Source: Rhodanobacter glycinis (GTDB lineage: Bacteria > Pseudomonadota > Gammaproteobacteria > Xanthomonadales > Rhodanobacteraceae). From it: a DNA stretch of 64,000 nucleotides. The translations under genes were made by a program, and so were the position numbers. Of this stretch, positions 7,320 to 18,947 are shown piece after piece (positions within the stretch are counted from its first letter, which is position 1; each line of letters begins with the position of its first letter). The notes beneath the pieces were generated by a model. That model saw nothing but the letters and a program-made list of their open reading frames with translations, was not told the DNA's origin and searched no databases. Where the stretch lies: the NCBI RefSeq assembly GCF_006438785.1, contig NZ_RCZB01000007.1, positions 1 to 64,000 of the forward strand, read 5' to 3'.

Positions 7320-7526
7320 TCAGTGTTCGGCGGACTCGTCAGGCGGCACGCTGCCCGTCTCGTGCTCGCCCTTGATCCGCTGGTAGATTTCTTCGCGATG
7401 GACGGCGACAGTCTTCGGTGCATTGATGCCGATGCGCACCTGATTGCCTTTCACACCGAGAACGGTGACGGTCACCTCGTCGCCGATCATCAGGGTTTCA
7501 CCGACCCTGCGGGTCAGAATCAACAT
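7320..7526 (-). CDS. csrA: CsrA carbon storage regulator
   Basis: The 68-residue product starts [20 protein letters not shown] and contains the core [17 protein letters not shown], then [10 protein letters not shown]. It is an RNA-binding homodimer that recognises GGA motifs in mRNA leaders and controls carbon flux, motility and biofilm genes. The acidic extension after residue 60 is usual for the group. The gene follows alaS on the same strand. The 250-bp gap before alaS carries three copies of GACGCTCAG (minus-strand reading), described in the findings. Confidence 0.97.
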   Translation of the reverse strand: MLILTRRVGETLMIGDEVTVTVLGVKGNQVRIGINAPKTVAVHREEIYQRIKGEHETGSVPPDESAEH

Positions 7527-7797
7527 GATTGCTACTCTCCATAAAGCTGTTGGTCACAGGCCTGCAGCATGACGGTGCCTCACCCCTGAGCGTCCGTCCG
7601 TCCGCAGTTCGACGATTGATCCGTCGAAGGCCCTACCGCCTTCCCGGCTCACAGCCAAAACACTCCTGAGCGTCCTGACTGGCGACACCGCCGTACAGGC
7701 AATGTCGACACGCGGTCGATACTAACTGAGCGTCATTGTCGGGCGCAATGTGTTCGAATCGTGACAAATGGCATGTTCAGGTTGGTATTTTTTCGGA

Positions 7798-10425
7798 TCA
7801 CTGCGTGGCAACCCATGCCGGCAGCGCAGCCAGGATCGCCGGGAGCTGGGGTGAGTCCGATCCGCCGCCCTGGGCCATGTCCGAACGACCGCCACCCTTG
7901 CCGTCGATCTGCGCGGCGACATGCGCGACCACGCTGCCGGCCTTGATCCGACCCAGCGCCTTGCCGTGCACGCCGGCGATCAACGAAACGTGGCCATCGG
8001 CCGCTCCGGCCAGCACGATCACGCAATCGCCGAGCTGCTGTTTGAGCTGATCCACGCTGTCACGCAACGACTTGGCATCAAGCCCCTCCAGTCGCGCGGC
8101 AACCACCTTGATGCCATCGATATCCGTCGCGGAACCGGCTAGGTCGGCAGTGGCAGAACCCGCTGCCTTGCTGCGCAGCGAATCCAGTTCGCGCTCGAGT
8201 TTTTTCTGGCGATCAAACAGCTGACGCAGCTTTTCCACCGCATCGTCGCCGCTGCTGGAAAGCAGCTGCGACAGCTCGCCCAGACGACGCTCCTCATCGG
8301 CCACGTACGCCAGCGCACCATCACCGGTGACCGCCTCGATGCGACGCACGCCGGAGGCGACACCCGCCTCGCTGACGATCTTGAACAGGCCAATGTCTCC
8401 GGTACGGTCGACATGCGTACCGCCGCACAGCTCGGAGGAGAAATCGCCCATCTTCAGCACGCGCACTTCATCACCGTATTTCTCGCCAAATAACGCCATT
8501 GCACCGAAACCGATCGCGTCGTCGTAGGCCATGTTGCGCACCTCGGCTGCTGCATTGCGACGCACTTCGGCATTCACCATGGCCTCGACCTTCTTCAGCT
8601 CGTCGGCACCCATCGGCTTGAAGTGCGAGAAGTCGAAACGCAGCCGTTGCGGCGCGACCAGCGAACCTTTCTGCGTAACGTGGTCACCCAACACCTTGCG
8701 CAATGCCGCATGCAGCAGATGGGTGGCCGAATGATTGAGCACGATGGCCTGCCTTCGCTTGGCATCCACGCGTGCCTCGACCACATCGCCGGTACGCAAG
8801 GGCTCACCACCAACCCAGCGACCGGCATGACCGAAGAACACGCCACCCATCTTCAACGTATCGCCGACTTCGAAGCGACCAGCGGCGGCGACTAACTCGC
8901 CGGTGTCACCCACCTGCCCGCCCGACTCGGCGTAGAACGGTGTGTGATCGAGGATCAGCAAACCCTGCTCGCCCTCAACAAGCTGATCGACTTGCTTGCC
9001 GCCACGTACGATGCCAAGCACCATGCTGCCTTCACTGTGCAGCACTTCATAACCGAGAAACACCGTGGGTTTGAGCTGGCTGGCCAGCTCGGCCGGCATC
9101 TGTCCTTTTGCCTCGAAACGACCGGCAGCACGTGCACGCTCGCGCTGTTCGTTCATCGACTTCTCGAAACCGTCCATGTCGACTTCCAGCCCTCGCTCGC
9201 GAGCGATGTCCGCGGTGAGATCGACCGGGAAGCCATAGGTGTCGTACAGACGGAACGCATCGATGCCGGGAATGATTTTTCCGGACTTGCCTGCCACTTC
9301 GTCGAACAGCCGCATGCCGTGCTCCAGCGTCTCGCCAAAGCGCTGTTCCTCGATGCGCAACGCGTCCTCGACGAACGACTGCTTCGCTGTCAGCTCGGGA
9401 TAGGCCGCGCCCATTTCCTCGACCAGTGGCCGCACCATCTTCCAGAAGAAATCGCCACGCACACCAAGCATCCAGCCATGCCGCAGGGCGCGACGGATGA
9501 TCCGACGCAGCACGTAGCCGCGCCCCTCGTTGGATGGCAGCACGCCATCGACGATCAGGAAGGAACAGGCGCGGATGTGGTCGGCGATCACGCGCAGCGA
9601 CTTGTTGGACAGGTCGGTGGTATGAGTGAGTTCGCCGGCAACGCGAATCAGGTGCGCGAACAGGTCGATCTCGTAATTGGAGTGCACGTGCTGCAGCACG
9701 GCGGCGAGCCGTTCCAGGCCCATGCCGGTGTCTACGCACGGTGCCGGCAGCGAACTCAGCGTGCCATCGGGCGCACGGTCGAACTGCATGAACACCAGGT
9801 TCCAGATCTCGATGTAGCGATCGCCGTCCTCATCCGGCGAACCAGGCGGTCCACCGGCGATGTCGGCGCCATGATCGAAGAAAATCTCGGTGCAGGGGCC
9901 GCATGGACCGGTGTCGGCCATCTGCCAGAAATTGTCGGACGCATACGGCGCACCCTTGTTGTCGCCGATGCGCACGATGCGTTCGGCCGGCACGCCGACC
10001 TGCTTGTTCCAGATGTCGAAGGCTTCGTCGTCGGTGTGGTAGACGGTGACCCACAACTTGTCCGCTGGCAGCTTGAATACGCCGGTCAGCAGTTCCCACG
10101 CGTAGATGATCGCATCGCGCTTGAAATAGTCGCCGAACGACCAGTTGCCGAGCATCTCGAAGAACGTGTGATGGCGTGCGGTGTAACCCACCGCATCCAG
10201 GTCGTTGTGCTTGCCGCCGGCACGCAGGCAGCGCTGCACGTCCGCTGCCCGGACGAATCCAGGTTTTTCGCTGCCGAGAAACACGTTCTTGAACTGCACC
10301 ATGCCCGAGTTGGTGAACAACAGGGTCGGATCGCTGGATGGCACCAGCGAGCTGGACGGCACGATGGTGTGGCCCTTGGAGCGGAAGTAATCGAGGAAGG
10401 TCGAACGGATTTCGGAGGTTTTCAT
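7798..10425 (-). CDS. alaS: Alanyl-tRNA synthetase
   Basis: The 875-residue enzyme charges tRNA-Ala. The class II core begins [19 protein letters not shown] and includes [13 protein letters not shown]. The editing domain has the metal-binding [11 protein letters not shown] and the C-x-x-x-H pattern [15 protein letters not shown]. The C-terminal C-Ala domain includes [14 protein letters not shown]. The ATG at 10425 (MKTSEI) is the conserved start; the frame is open 16 codons upstream, but that part is not conserved sequence. It sits between recX and csrA as in most gammaproteobacteria. Confidence 0.97.
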   Translation of the reverse strand: MKTSEIRSTFLDYFRSKGHTIVPSSSLVPSSDPTLLFTNSGMVQFKNVFLGSEKPGFVRAADVQRCLRAGGKHNDLDAVGYTARHHTFFEMLGNWSFGDYFKRDAIIYAWELLTGVFKLPADKLWVTVYHTDDEAFDIWNKQVGVPAERIVRIGDNKGAPYASDNFWQMADTGPCGPCTEIFFDHGADIAGGPPGSPDEDGDRYIEIWNLVFMQFDRAPDGTLSSLPAPCVDTGMGLERLAAVLQHVHSNYEIDLFAHLIRVAGELTHTTDLSNKSLRVIADHIRACSFLIVDGVLPSNEGRGYVLRRIIRRALRHGWMLGVRGDFFWKMVRPLVEEMGAAYPELTAKQSFVEDALRIEEQRFGETLEHGMRLFDEVAGKSGKIIPGIDAFRLYDTYGFPVDLTADIARERGLEVDMDGFEKSMNEQRERARAAGRFEAKGQMPAELASQLKPTVFLGYEVLHSEGSMVLGIVRGGKQVDQLVEGEQGLLILDHTPFYAESGGQVGDTGELVAAAGRFEVGDTLKMGGVFFGHAGRWVGGEPLRTGDVVEARVDAKRRQAIVLNHSATHLLHAALRKVLGDHVTQKGSLVAPQRLRFDFSHFKPMGADELKKVEAMVNAEVRRNAAAEVRNMAYDDAIGFGAMALFGEKYGDEVRVLKMGDFSSELCGGTHVDRTGDIGLFKIVSEAGVASGVRRIEAVTGDGALAYVADEERRLGELSQLLSSSGDDAVEKLRQLFDRQKKLERELDSLRSKAAGSATADLAGSATDIDGIKVVAARLEGLDAKSLRDSVDQLKQQLGDCVIVLAGAADGHVSLIAGVHGKALGRIKAGSVVAHVAAQIDGKGGGRSDMAQGGGSDSPQLPAILAALPAWVATQ

Positions 10426-10508
10426 GCGTATCGTGATGGCTGGCGTTAGAAGACCACACCGCGTCCCGGCCACTCGGTCAGTCCCTTCATCATCCCCGGA
10501 TGAGGGAC

Positions 10509-11009
10509 TCAGGAAACATCGTCGTCAGCTTCGTCCACATCGGCGTGGGTAACATTCCGTACTGTGGCGGCGGCAAAGCCGCGGCGCAAGAGGAATTGCG
10601 CCCGGCGGGCACGTTCGGCGGGGTCTGCCGTGCCCGCGCCGCCATAACGACGACGCAACTGGGCGGCAGCGGAGGCGCCCCAGTCGACGTCGGCCGCGTC
10701 CAGCAGTTCGCGGATACGCGCGTCGGACAAACCGTGGGTTTTCAGCTCCATCCGTAGCCGCATCGGGCCATAGCCCTGCGCGATCCGGCTGCGCAGCAGC
10801 TCCTCGCCGAAGCGGTCGTCGTCCTGATAGTGCTGTTCGCCGAGGCGATCGATCGCGGCGCTGGTTTCCTCGCCCTCGTAACCACCCTGGCGCAGTTTGG
10901 TTTTCAGTTCACGGCGCGAGTGTTCGCGGCGTGCCAGCAGCCCAAGCGCCTTGTCGTAAGCGCTGCGCTTCGGCTTCGCTGAATCGTCCTTGCCGGGTGG
11001 TCGTTTCAT
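10509..11009 (-). CDS. recX: RecX, regulator of RecA
   Basis: The 166-residue protein has the three-helix repeat architecture of Rec[21 protein letters not shown] at the start, then a second module ([18 protein letters not shown]) and [20 protein letters not shown]. It modulates RecA filament growth. It lies directly downstream of recA (71 bp gap) and upstream of alaS on the same strand. The start [10 protein letters not shown] is the best fit; two ATGs lie further upstream (11015 and the 11048 frame start). Confidence 0.9.
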   Translation of the reverse strand: MKRPPGKDDSAKPKRSAYDKALGLLARREHSRRELKTKLRQGGYEGEETSAAIDRLGEQHYQDDDRFGEELLRSRIAQGYGPMRLRMELKTHGLSDARIRELLDAADVDWGASAAAQLRRRYGGAGTADPAERARRAQFLLRRGFAAATVRNVTHADVDEADDDVS

Positions 11010-11080
11010 GAACATGCAAACGGACATGGCCCGGGCAAGCCGGGCCATGTTTTCCGCAATGGATCGCTACAGGTCACCGC

Positions 11081-12118
<1,038 letters not shown>

Positions 12119-12255
12119 CGTCTTGAATTCCGGTTGGTCTGTGAATGGGGAGCATGATGCCCGGAGCGGGTCTCACGGGCTGCGATCAGGGGAGATCGGC
12201 TGCGGCAAGCTCAGTATCCCACACCGGTCAAGCCGACCTGAGCGTCCGCACCGCA

Positions 12256-12765
12256 TCATTCCGTCAGCGTTTTGCGCAAACCGATGAGCGCGGCGGCCAC
12301 AGTCTGCCGCCGCACCGCTTCGCGGTCGCCCGGAAAATGGAACAGCTGCGCATGGCCGTAGCCGCCGCGACGCTTCCAGCCGATCCATACCGTGCCGACC
12401 GGCTTGTCCGGTGTGCCGCCCGATGGCCCGGCAATCCCGGTCACCGCCACCGCCACGCCGGCCCCGAAGCGCGCCAGTGCGCCGGAAACCATCTCCAGCA
12501 CGGTTTCCTCGCTGACCGCGCCAGTATGCTCCAGCGTGCGCGGATTGACCCCAAGCAACGCTTCCTTGGCCTCGTAGCTGTAAGTCACCACGCCGGCATC
12601 GAACCAGGCTGAACTGCCCGGCAGATCGGTCAGCGTCTTGGCGATCCAGCCACCGCTGCATGACTCCGCCGTCACCAGCATCAACCGGCACCGCTGCACC
12701 TCGCTTGCCACATCACTGGCCAGCGCCAGCAACTCGGCATCGGTAGGAACAGATGACAACTCCAT
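12256..12765 (-). CDS. pncC: CinA C-terminal domain protein, NMN amidohydrolase (PncC)
   Basis: This 169-residue stand-alone CinA-C domain has the motifs TAESCSGGWIAKTLTDLPGS (near 28-47) and VTGIAGPSGGTPDKPVGTVW. The family deamidates nicotinamide mononucleotide in pyridine nucleotide salvage. It lies between recA and mutS, the standard place, and is transcribed toward recA. It starts at 12765, divergent from mutS at 12855; both promoters must share the 89-bp gap. Confidence 0.93.
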   Translation of the reverse strand: MELSSVPTDAELLALASDVASEVQRCRLMLVTAESCSGGWIAKTLTDLPGSSAWFDAGVVTYSYEAKEALLGVNPRTLEHTGAVSEETVLEMVSGALARFGAGVAVAVTGIAGPSGGTPDKPVGTVWIGWKRRGGYGHAQLFHFPGDREAVRRQTVAAALIGLRKTLTE

Positions 12766-12854
12766 GCGAAACTCCCGGACTTGAGTGAACGTTGCGCCAC
12801 GCGCAGAGGCACCGTTCTACCTGTTCCGCGCGACCACGCCAAGACTTGCATTGC

Positions 12855-15431
12855 ATGAGCCAAGACGACCTCACCAAACATACCCCCTTCATGCGCCAGT
12901 ACTTGTCGGCCAAGGCCGAGCATCCGGATGTGTTGCTGTTCTTCCGCATGGGCGATTTCTACGAACTGTTCTACGACGACGCACGCAAGGCGGCACGACT
13001 GCTCGACATCACGCTGACCCAGCGCGGGCAATCGGCCGGAGCGCCGATTCCGATGGCCGGCGTGCCATATCACGCGGCGGAAAACTATCTGGCGCGACTG
13101 GTGCGGCTCGGTGAATCGGTGGCGATCTGCGAACAGATCGGCGACCCGGCGCTGGCCAAGGGCATCGTCGAGCGCAAGGTGGTGCGCATCGTCACACCGG
13201 GCACGGTAACCGACGCCGCGCTGCTGGAGGAACGTCGGGACAATCTTCTGCTGGCGATCGCGGCCGGCGCGACTGGCGCCTATGGTCTGGCCTGGGTCGA
13301 TCTGTCCAGTGGCCGCTTCCTGCTCAGCGAAGTGCCCAACGCCGAAGCGTTGGCTGCCGAACTGGCCCGCCTGCAGCCCGCCGAAACGCTGATCGATGAA
13401 AATGTGGTCTGGCCAAAGCTGGTCAGCAGCCTGCCCGGCCTGCGCAAGCGTCCGCCATGGCATTACGATGGCGACGCGGCGAAACGCGAACTCAATCGTT
13501 TTTTCGGCACCCGCGATCTCGGCGGCTTCGGCGTCGACGGCATGAACCTGGCGATCGCCGCGGCCGGCTGCCTGCTCGGCTACGTCGAGGAAACCCAGAA
13601 AAGCGCGCTGCCACATCTCACCGGCATGGCGGTGGAAAGCGCCAGCGAGACGATCGCGCTGGATGCCGCGACACGGCGCAATCTGGAACTGGACACGCAC
13701 CCCAGCGGTCGTACCGAGCATACCCTGCTCGGCGTGCTCGACGAAACGGTGACACCGATGGGCGCGCGCCTGTTGCGCCGCTGGCTGAATCGGCCATTGC
13801 GCTCGCGCGAACTGCTGCGCCAACGCCATCAGGCGATCGGCACGCTGACTGACAGTCGGCGCTACGAATCACTGCGCGAACAGCTGCGCGGCATCGGCGA
13901 CCTGGAACGCATCCTCGCCCGCATGGCGCTGCGTTCGGCGCGGCCGCGCGACCTGTCCACCCTGCGCGATGGTCTCGCCGCCGCGCCGACGTTGCGCGAG
14001 CAGATCGCATCGCTGGACAGTCCGCTGCTGCACACCCTGGTCGAGCGCATCGGCGACCACGCGGAGGCCGCTGCGCTGCTCGCCCGCGCCATCGTGATGC
14101 AGCCGCCGGTACTGCAGCGCGATGGGGGCGTAGTCGCGGATGGCTACGACACTGAACTCGATGAACTGCGTCGCCTGTCCACCCACGCCGACCAGTACCT
14201 GGTCGAACTGGAGGAGCGCGAGAAGGCTGCCAGCGGCATCAACGCGCTGAAAGTCGGCTACAACCGTGTGCATGGTTACTACATCGAGATCAGCAAGGGG
14301 CAATCCGACAAGGCACCTACGCATTACACACGCCGGCAGACCACCAAGAATGCCGAGCGTTACATCACCGAAGAACTGAAGGCATTCGAGGACAAGGTGC
14401 TGTCGGCGAAGGAACGCTCGCTGATGCGCGAACGCGCACTGTACGAGGCACTGCTCGATACGCTCACCGAAAAACTGGAACCGCTGAAAGCAGCCGCCGC
14501 CGCGATGGCCGAACTCGACGTACTCGCCACGCTGGCCGAACGCGCCGAGGCGCTGGACTGGAGCGCGCCGGAGCTCACCGACGAACCCGGCATCGCGATC
14601 GAGCGCGGCCGTCACCCGGTGGTCGAGAAGGTGCGCGACGAACCGTTCGAACCGAACGATCTCAAGCTCGACGACGCGCGCCGCATGCTGGTGATCACGG
14701 GCCCGAACATGGGTGGCAAATCGACGTATATGCGGCAGAACGCACTGATCGTGCTGCTCGCGCATATCGGCAGCTACGTACCGGCGAGTCGTGCCGTGAT
14801 CGGCCCGATCGATCGTGTATTCACCCGCATCGGTGCCGGTGATGACCTCTCGCGCGGCCAGTCCACCTTCATGGTGGAGATGAGCGAGACGGCGAACATC
14901 CTGCACAACGCGACCGAACACAGCCTGGTGCTGATGGACGAGGTCGGCCGCGGCACCAGCACCTACGACGGCCTGTCGCTGGCCCGCGCAGCCGCCGTGC
15001 ATCTGGCGCGCAACAGCCGCGCTTATACCTTGTTCGCCACGCATTACTTCGAGTTGACCGAACTCGCCAGCGAGTTCCCGTCAATCGCAAACGTGCATCT
15101 CGACGCGGTCGAATACGGCGAGCAACTGGTCTTCATGCATGCGGTGAAAGATGGCCCGGCCAACCGCAGTTTCGGTTTGCAGGTCGCCGCCCTGGCTGGA
15201 CTGCCGAAATCGGTGATCGCCGATGCGAAGCGCACGCTGGCCGAACTCGAGCGAGGCATGCACCAGCACGCCTCGACCGACAAAACCGTGACCGCGAGTT
15301 CGCCGCAGTTGGGCCTGTTCGCCGCGTCGGCGCCGTCTGCCGTGGAACGGGCCCTGGACGCGGTCGATCCGGATGCATTGACACCGCGTGAGGCGCTCGA
15401 AGCACTGTATCGGTTGAAGTCGCTGGCCTGA
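12855..15431 (+). CDS. mutS: DNA mismatch repair protein MutS
   Basis: The 858-residue protein starts [17 protein letters not shown]. Near residue 35 is the mismatch-wedge motif MGDFYELF with the Phe-X-Glu that stacks on the mispair. The C-terminal ABC ATPase has Walker [10 protein letters not shown], the signature region ([17 protein letters not shown]) and Walker [13 protein letters not shown]. The ATG at 12855 was chosen over an upstream TTG at 12792 because it begins the conserved N-terminus. The intergenic space after it, 15432-15483, is short. Confidence 0.97.
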   Translation: MSQDDLTKHTPFMRQYLSAKAEHPDVLLFFRMGDFYELFYDDARKAARLLDITLTQRGQSAGAPIPMAGVPYHAAENYLARLVRLGESVAICEQIGDPALAKGIVERKVVRIVTPGTVTDAALLEERRDNLLLAIAAGATGAYGLAWVDLSSGRFLLSEVPNAEALAAELARLQPAETLIDENVVWPKLVSSLPGLRKRPPWHYDGDAAKRELNRFFGTRDLGGFGVDGMNLAIAAAGCLLGYVEETQKSALPHLTGMAVESASETIALDAATRRNLELDTHPSGRTEHTLLGVLDETVTPMGARLLRRWLNRPLRSRELLRQRHQAIGTLTDSRRYESLREQLRGIGDLERILARMALRSARPRDLSTLRDGLAAAPTLREQIASLDSPLLHTLVERIGDHAEAAALLARAIVMQPPVLQRDGGVVADGYDTELDELRRLSTHADQYLVELEEREKAASGINALKVGYNRVHGYYIEISKGQSDKAPTHYTRRQTTKNAERYITEELKAFEDKVLSAKERSLMRERALYEALLDTLTEKLEPLKAAAAAMAELDVLATLAERAEALDWSAPELTDEPGIAIERGRHPVVEKVRDEPFEPNDLKLDDARRMLVITGPNMGGKSTYMRQNALIVLLAHIGSYVPASRAVIGPIDRVFTRIGAGDDLSRGQSTFMVEMSETANILHNATEHSLVLMDEVGRGTSTYDGLSLARAAAVHLARNSRAYTLFATHYFELTELASEFPSIANVHLDAVEYGEQLVFMHAVKDGPANRSFGLQVAALAGLPKSVIADAKRTLAELERGMHQHASTDKTVTASSPQLGLFAASAPSAVERALDAVDPDALTPREALEALYRLKSLA

Positions 15432-15483
15432 ACACACGATAGCCATGGACTATCGGCTGCATCAGAAACATCAAATTTCATTG

Positions 15484-16000
15484 ATGACTGAAGGCGCGTA
15501 GGACCAAAACAGCCTCACTGCCGGCCCGCGCGGCCCATTGCTGGTGCAGGACCATCAACTGTTCGAGAAGCACGCGCACTTCAACCGCGAACGGATTCCC
15601 GAGCGTGTCGTGCATGCCAAGGCCTCGGCTGCATTCGGCACGTTGACGATCACCCACGACATCACCCGCTACACCCGCGCCAAGGTATTCAAGCCGGGGA
15701 CGCAGACGCCGATGCTGGCGCGTTTTTCCACCGTCGCGGGCGAACGCGGCGCGGCCGATGCCGAGCGCGACGTGCGCGGCTTCGCGCTGAAGTTCTATAC
15801 CGGGGAAGGCAACTGGGATCTGGTCCGAAACAACACGCCAGTGTTCTTCATCCGCGACCCGTATAAGTTCCCCGACTTCATCCACACCCAGAAGCGCGAC
15901 CCGCGTACCAATATGCGCAACGCGACGGCGATGTGGGACTACTGGTCGCTGTCGCCCGAATCGCTGCATCAGGTCACCACGCTGATGAGCGATCGAGGCA
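15484..16000 (+). pseudogene. Catalase (KatA/KatB type), disrupted by an in-frame stop and 3' deletion
   Basis: Reading from ATG 15484 gives five residues, then an amber codon (15499-15501). The same frame then runs through the classic clade-3 monofunctional catalase N-terminus: [40 protein letters not shown] (His active site region), [20 protein letters not shown] and [15 protein letters not shown]. Homology stops at about 16000 (LMSDRGI), and the remaining roughly 300 residues, including the heme-ligand tyrosine, are gone. The frame then runs into unrelated sequence that overlaps the 3' end of the convergent receiver gene. It cannot make an active catalase. Confidence 0.88.
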
Positions 16001-16052
16001 TCGATGCGGGCCACACCGAAGGATGCTCCTGCGTGGCTCGCACAACGGATAC

Positions 16053-16694
16053 TCAGTACACGCCGTGCGCCATCTGCAGCCCGGGGCGCGGCCGCGGCGA
16101 CGGCACGATCGCATGCGGCTCATCCGCATAAGGCATCGCGATATCCGGGATCGCGGCCAAGGCTTCCTCGGACAATTCGGACAGCGGCAGGCTCACCGGC
16201 TCTGACGGCTTTCGTGCAGCCAGCCGCCCCGACTGCACCAGTTGCCCGATGCGCTTGCACACCTCGTCGCGGCCGAACGGCTTCTTCATGAAATCGTCGG
16301 CACCGAAGCGCTGCACGTAGAACTGCTCGGTGGCCTGCTGGTTGCCGCTGATCATCATGATCGGGATATGTCGGGTCAGGGGATCGTGGCGTAATGCACG
16401 CAGCACGGCGAAGCCGTTCATTCCGGGCAGCACGATGTCGAGGAAGATCAGGGCGGGCTGTTCGTCGCGCGCCAGCTGGATGGCGCTGTCGCCATCGTTC
16501 GCCCTGGACACGGCGTAGCCTTCGTGGCCGAGCATCTTGCCCAGTACCGCGCAGATAGTGGGTGAATCGTCGACTACCAGCATGCGTGCGCCGAGAGTGG
16601 CCTGAACGTGCGGCACTGAGCCCTGTTCGCCGTCCGTGTTGCCGAGCAGGCGTTTGATGAAACCGATGCCGGTCATCCGTGCAAATCCGTCCAT
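16053..16694 (-). CDS. PilH-like response regulator receiver protein (paralogue 1)
   Basis: The 213-residue protein has one CheY-like receiver domain: acidic pair in VVDDSPT, phosphoacceptor Asp in [13 protein letters not shown], and the conserved Thr/Ser-Lys switch (MMISGN...KKPFGRDEV). No output domain is present. The N-terminus (GFIKRLLG) and a C-terminal tail containing AAIPDIAMP are shared with the paralogue at 17250-17843. The ATG at 16694 has AGGGGA five bases upstream; a GTG at 16721 is less likely. The closest known relatives act in twitching or chemotaxis signalling, but no pil genes are nearby. Confidence 0.8.
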   Translation of the reverse strand: MDGFARMTGIGFIKRLLGNTDGEQGSVPHVQATLGARMLVVDDSPTICAVLGKMLGHEGYAVSRANDGDSAIQLARDEQPALIFLDIVLPGMNGFAVLRALRHDPLTRHIPIMMISGNQQATEQFYVQRFGADDFMKKPFGRDEVCKRIGQLVQSGRLAARKPSEPVSLPLSELSEEALAAIPDIAMPYADEPHAIVPSPRPRPGLQMAHGVY

Positions 16695-16786
16695 GCAAAT
16701 CCCCTGGTTGAGGAAATGCACCAGCGCATTCCCCTGAGTGGCTTGGATGTTCCCGCAGATCGGGGGGCCAATCTGCGATGCACTGC

Positions 16787-17185
16787 TCAGCGCGCGTCCT
16801 TCAACCGCCGCAGATCGCGGCGGGCATGCTTGTCCGGGCGCTTCAGCGGGCCGCTGGCGCCGACCAGTTGACGCTGCTCATGTGCCGCCTCGCGCAACCC
16901 GCGACTAGCCGCTGTCTCGCGATACAACGTCTGCGCCACCGTGGCCGGTCCGCGCTTGTCGGACAGGCCCGTTACCTCGACCTCAAGTCGCTCAAGCCCG
17001 CGCGTGATCAACAACATGTCGCCGACATGCAGTGCCTTCGCCGGTTTGCAGCCAGCCCCATTGACGTCGATCTTGCCGCCGTCGATGGCCTGCTTGGCCA
17101 GGCTGCGCGTCTTGAAAAACCGGGCAGCCCACAACCATTGGTCGGCACGCAGGTCGAGTACGGATTGAACGGACGGCTTGCTCAT
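16787..17185 (-). CDS. hslR: Hsp15, ribosome-associated heat shock protein with an S4 domain
   Basis: The 132-residue protein starts with an S4 RNA-binding domain (LDQWLWAARFF-type segment near residues 15-25, then KTRSLAKQAIDGGKIDVNG) and a basic C-terminal tail (LKRPDKHARRDLRRLKDAR). It binds stalled 50S subunits carrying nascent chains and helps recycle them. It lies between two paralogous receiver genes, all on the minus strand, with gaps of 92 and 64 bp. Confidence 0.9.
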   Translation of the reverse strand: MSKPSVQSVLDLRADQWLWAARFFKTRSLAKQAIDGGKIDVNGAGCKPAKALHVGDMLLITRGLERLEVEVTGLSDKRGPATVAQTLYRETAASRGLREAAHEQRQLVGASGPLKRPDKHARRDLRRLKDAR

Positions 17186-17249
17186 CCCGGTGATTATCGT
17201 GCCATCGCGGAAGCGATCGTACCTATCAGGCGCGGCGCCGCTGGAAAGC

Positions 17250-17843
17250 TCAGGAGCGATCCGCGGGCGGCACGATCAGGTCGTGCGGATCGGGCATGGC
17301 GATGTCCGGAATCGCTGCGTGCTCGGCGTCGGTTTGCTCCGGCGCCGCCGGCAACGCATCCTCGGGGGCGCGTTCGCGCACCACCAGGCGGCCGGTTTTG
17401 GTCAGGTGCTGGATGCGTGCAAACACCTCGCCGCGGCCGAACGGCTTCTTCATGAAATCGTCGGCACCGAAGCGCTGCACGTAGAACTGCTCGGTGGCCT
17501 GCAGGTTGCCGCTGATCATCACGATCGGAATGTCGCGGGTCAGCGGATCGCGGCGCAGCGCACGCAGCACCGCAAAGCCGTTCATGCCTGGCAGAACGAT
17601 ATCGAGAAAGATCAGATCCGGGCCGTTTGCGCGGGCCAGCTCGATGGCGGTTTCACCATCCGGTGCCTTGAGCACCACATGACCGTCCTGGTTCAGCATC
17701 TTGCCGAGCACGGCGCGGATGGTCGCCGAATCGTCGACCACCAGCACGCGCGCGCCCTTGGGCACACCACTGCGCGGTATCTGGCGGCGCTCACCCGGAT
17801 GCGCGCTCCCGAATATCCGCTTGAATACGTCAAGGCCGGCCAT
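17250..17843 (-). CDS. PilH-like response regulator receiver protein (paralogue 2)
   Basis: The 197-residue protein starts MAGLDVFKRIFG and has a receiver domain with VVDDSATIRAVLGKMLNQDG, phosphoacceptor in [20 protein letters not shown] and KKPFGRGEVFARI. It shares most of its receiver domain with the protein at 16053-16694, including the long stretch [20 protein letters not shown]. The tail again carries AAIPDIAMP followed by an acidic/hydrophobic end. The pair looks like a local duplication with hslR between the copies. No output domain is present. Confidence 0.82.
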   Translation of the reverse strand: MAGLDVFKRIFGSAHPGERRQIPRSGVPKGARVLVVDDSATIRAVLGKMLNQDGHVVLKAPDGETAIELARANGPDLIFLDIVLPGMNGFAVLRALRRDPLTRDIPIVMISGNLQATEQFYVQRFGADDFMKKPFGRGEVFARIQHLTKTGRLVVRERAPEDALPAAPEQTDAEHAAIPDIAMPDPHDLIVPPADRS

Positions 17844-17919
17844 GGCATGAGCCCCCGCTCATATGATTGCGGCTAGTCTCGCGGCAGCACGGGCCCGGTG
17901 CAAGCCATGCGGCGCCGGC

Positions 17920-18822
17920 TTACCCTCCTAGCAGCAGATTGCCCAGCGGTATCGTGATCAGCGACAGCACGATGCCGGCGCTCAGCACGGTGTTCGCCAG
18001 GGTCGGCTCCAGCTCGTACTCGTCGGCCAGGATCGCCGCCGACACCATCGGCGCCATCGCCGCCTGCAGCACGCCAACCGTAAGCACCAGTCCGCCCACG
18101 CCAGTGGCCACGCCAAGCACCCAGCACAGCAGCGGCGCCAGCAGCAGCTTCCAGCCCAGCCCCCAGCCGGCCGCGCCCAGTTGCCGATGGCCCGGATGGA
18201 ACTTGAACTGCAGGCCGACCGAGAACAGCGCCAGCGGCGTCAGCGTGGTACCGATCGGCGCGAATACACCGTTCAACAGTTCCGGCCAGCCACCGAGCAG
18301 CCCCACGACGATGCCCACCACCAGCGCGATGAAAGCCGGAAACGTGACAATGCGCCGGGCGATCAGTCGCGGCTGCGGCGTGCGCCCGGAATAGATCGAA
18401 GCCACCACGATGCCGGCCGAGGCCAGCACCGGGAACGCGCCGATCTGGTCGGCCACTACGGCCAACGCCAACCCCGGCTTGCCGTGCAACGCCTCGATCA
18501 GCGGATAACCCATGTAGGCGGTATTGCCCAGGCCGCAGACCAGAATCAGCGCGCCGGTACGCTGCCGCGACCAGCCCAGCCGCGGTCCAAGCAGACCAAA
18601 CAACAGCCACGCGCCGCCGAACGTCAGCCACATCGCCGCCACCGGAAACCACAGCTGTGGATCGAACTTCACCTTCGGGATCAGTTCCAGCACCAGCGCT
18701 GGCAGCGCGACATTCAGCACCCACCAGTTGATGCCCTGCACGATGCCCGCCGGCGGCTTCGCGAACCGTGCCACCAGCGTGCCCAGGATCAGGCAGACAA
18801 ACAGCAGCAACATTGCACTCAT
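17920..18822 (-). CDS. AEC-family (auxin efflux carrier-like) permease
   Basis: The 300-residue protein has about ten hydrophobic helices, beginning MSAMLLLFVCLILGTLVARF and ending LSLITIPLGNLLLGG. Conserved features include NTAYMGYPLIEALHG in the first half and the second-half pair APIGTTLTPLALFSVGLQF. AEC permeases export or exchange small carboxylates and related solutes. The substrate cannot be told from the sequence. The start at 18822 begins the first transmembrane helix; 11 more codons upstream are open. It is divergent from the kinase gene at 18948. Confidence 0.85.
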   Translation of the reverse strand: MSAMLLLFVCLILGTLVARFAKPPAGIVQGINWWVLNVALPALVLELIPKVKFDPQLWFPVAAMWLTFGGAWLLFGLLGPRLGWSRQRTGALILVCGLGNTAYMGYPLIEALHGKPGLALAVVADQIGAFPVLASAGIVVASIYSGRTPQPRLIARRIVTFPAFIALVVGIVVGLLGGWPELLNGVFAPIGTTLTPLALFSVGLQFKFHPGHRQLGAAGWGLGWKLLLAPLLCWVLGVATGVGGLVLTVGVLQAAMAPMVSAAILADEYELEPTLANTVLSAGIVLSLITIPLGNLLLGG

Positions 18823-18947
18823 CGGGCGCCGGCACACTTGGGGGGAATGGCCCATTAAACGCGATGCCGCCCGCGTCCGAAAGCGGGCACCGCATCCTTA
18901 TCGGTGATAATCCGGCGCTTGCCGCCAGCGAAGGACACCGTCTGTCC

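Noticed and set aside
8944-10449. 501-codon open frame antisense to alaS
   Set aside because: It lies wholly inside the conserved alaS gene, has no ribosome binding site or recognisable domain, and is the usual long antisense frame of high-GC coding DNA.
12119-12255. LexA/SOS box upstream of recA
   Set aside because: No TTAG...CTAA or CTGT-N8-ACAG palindrome could be found, so no operator is called.
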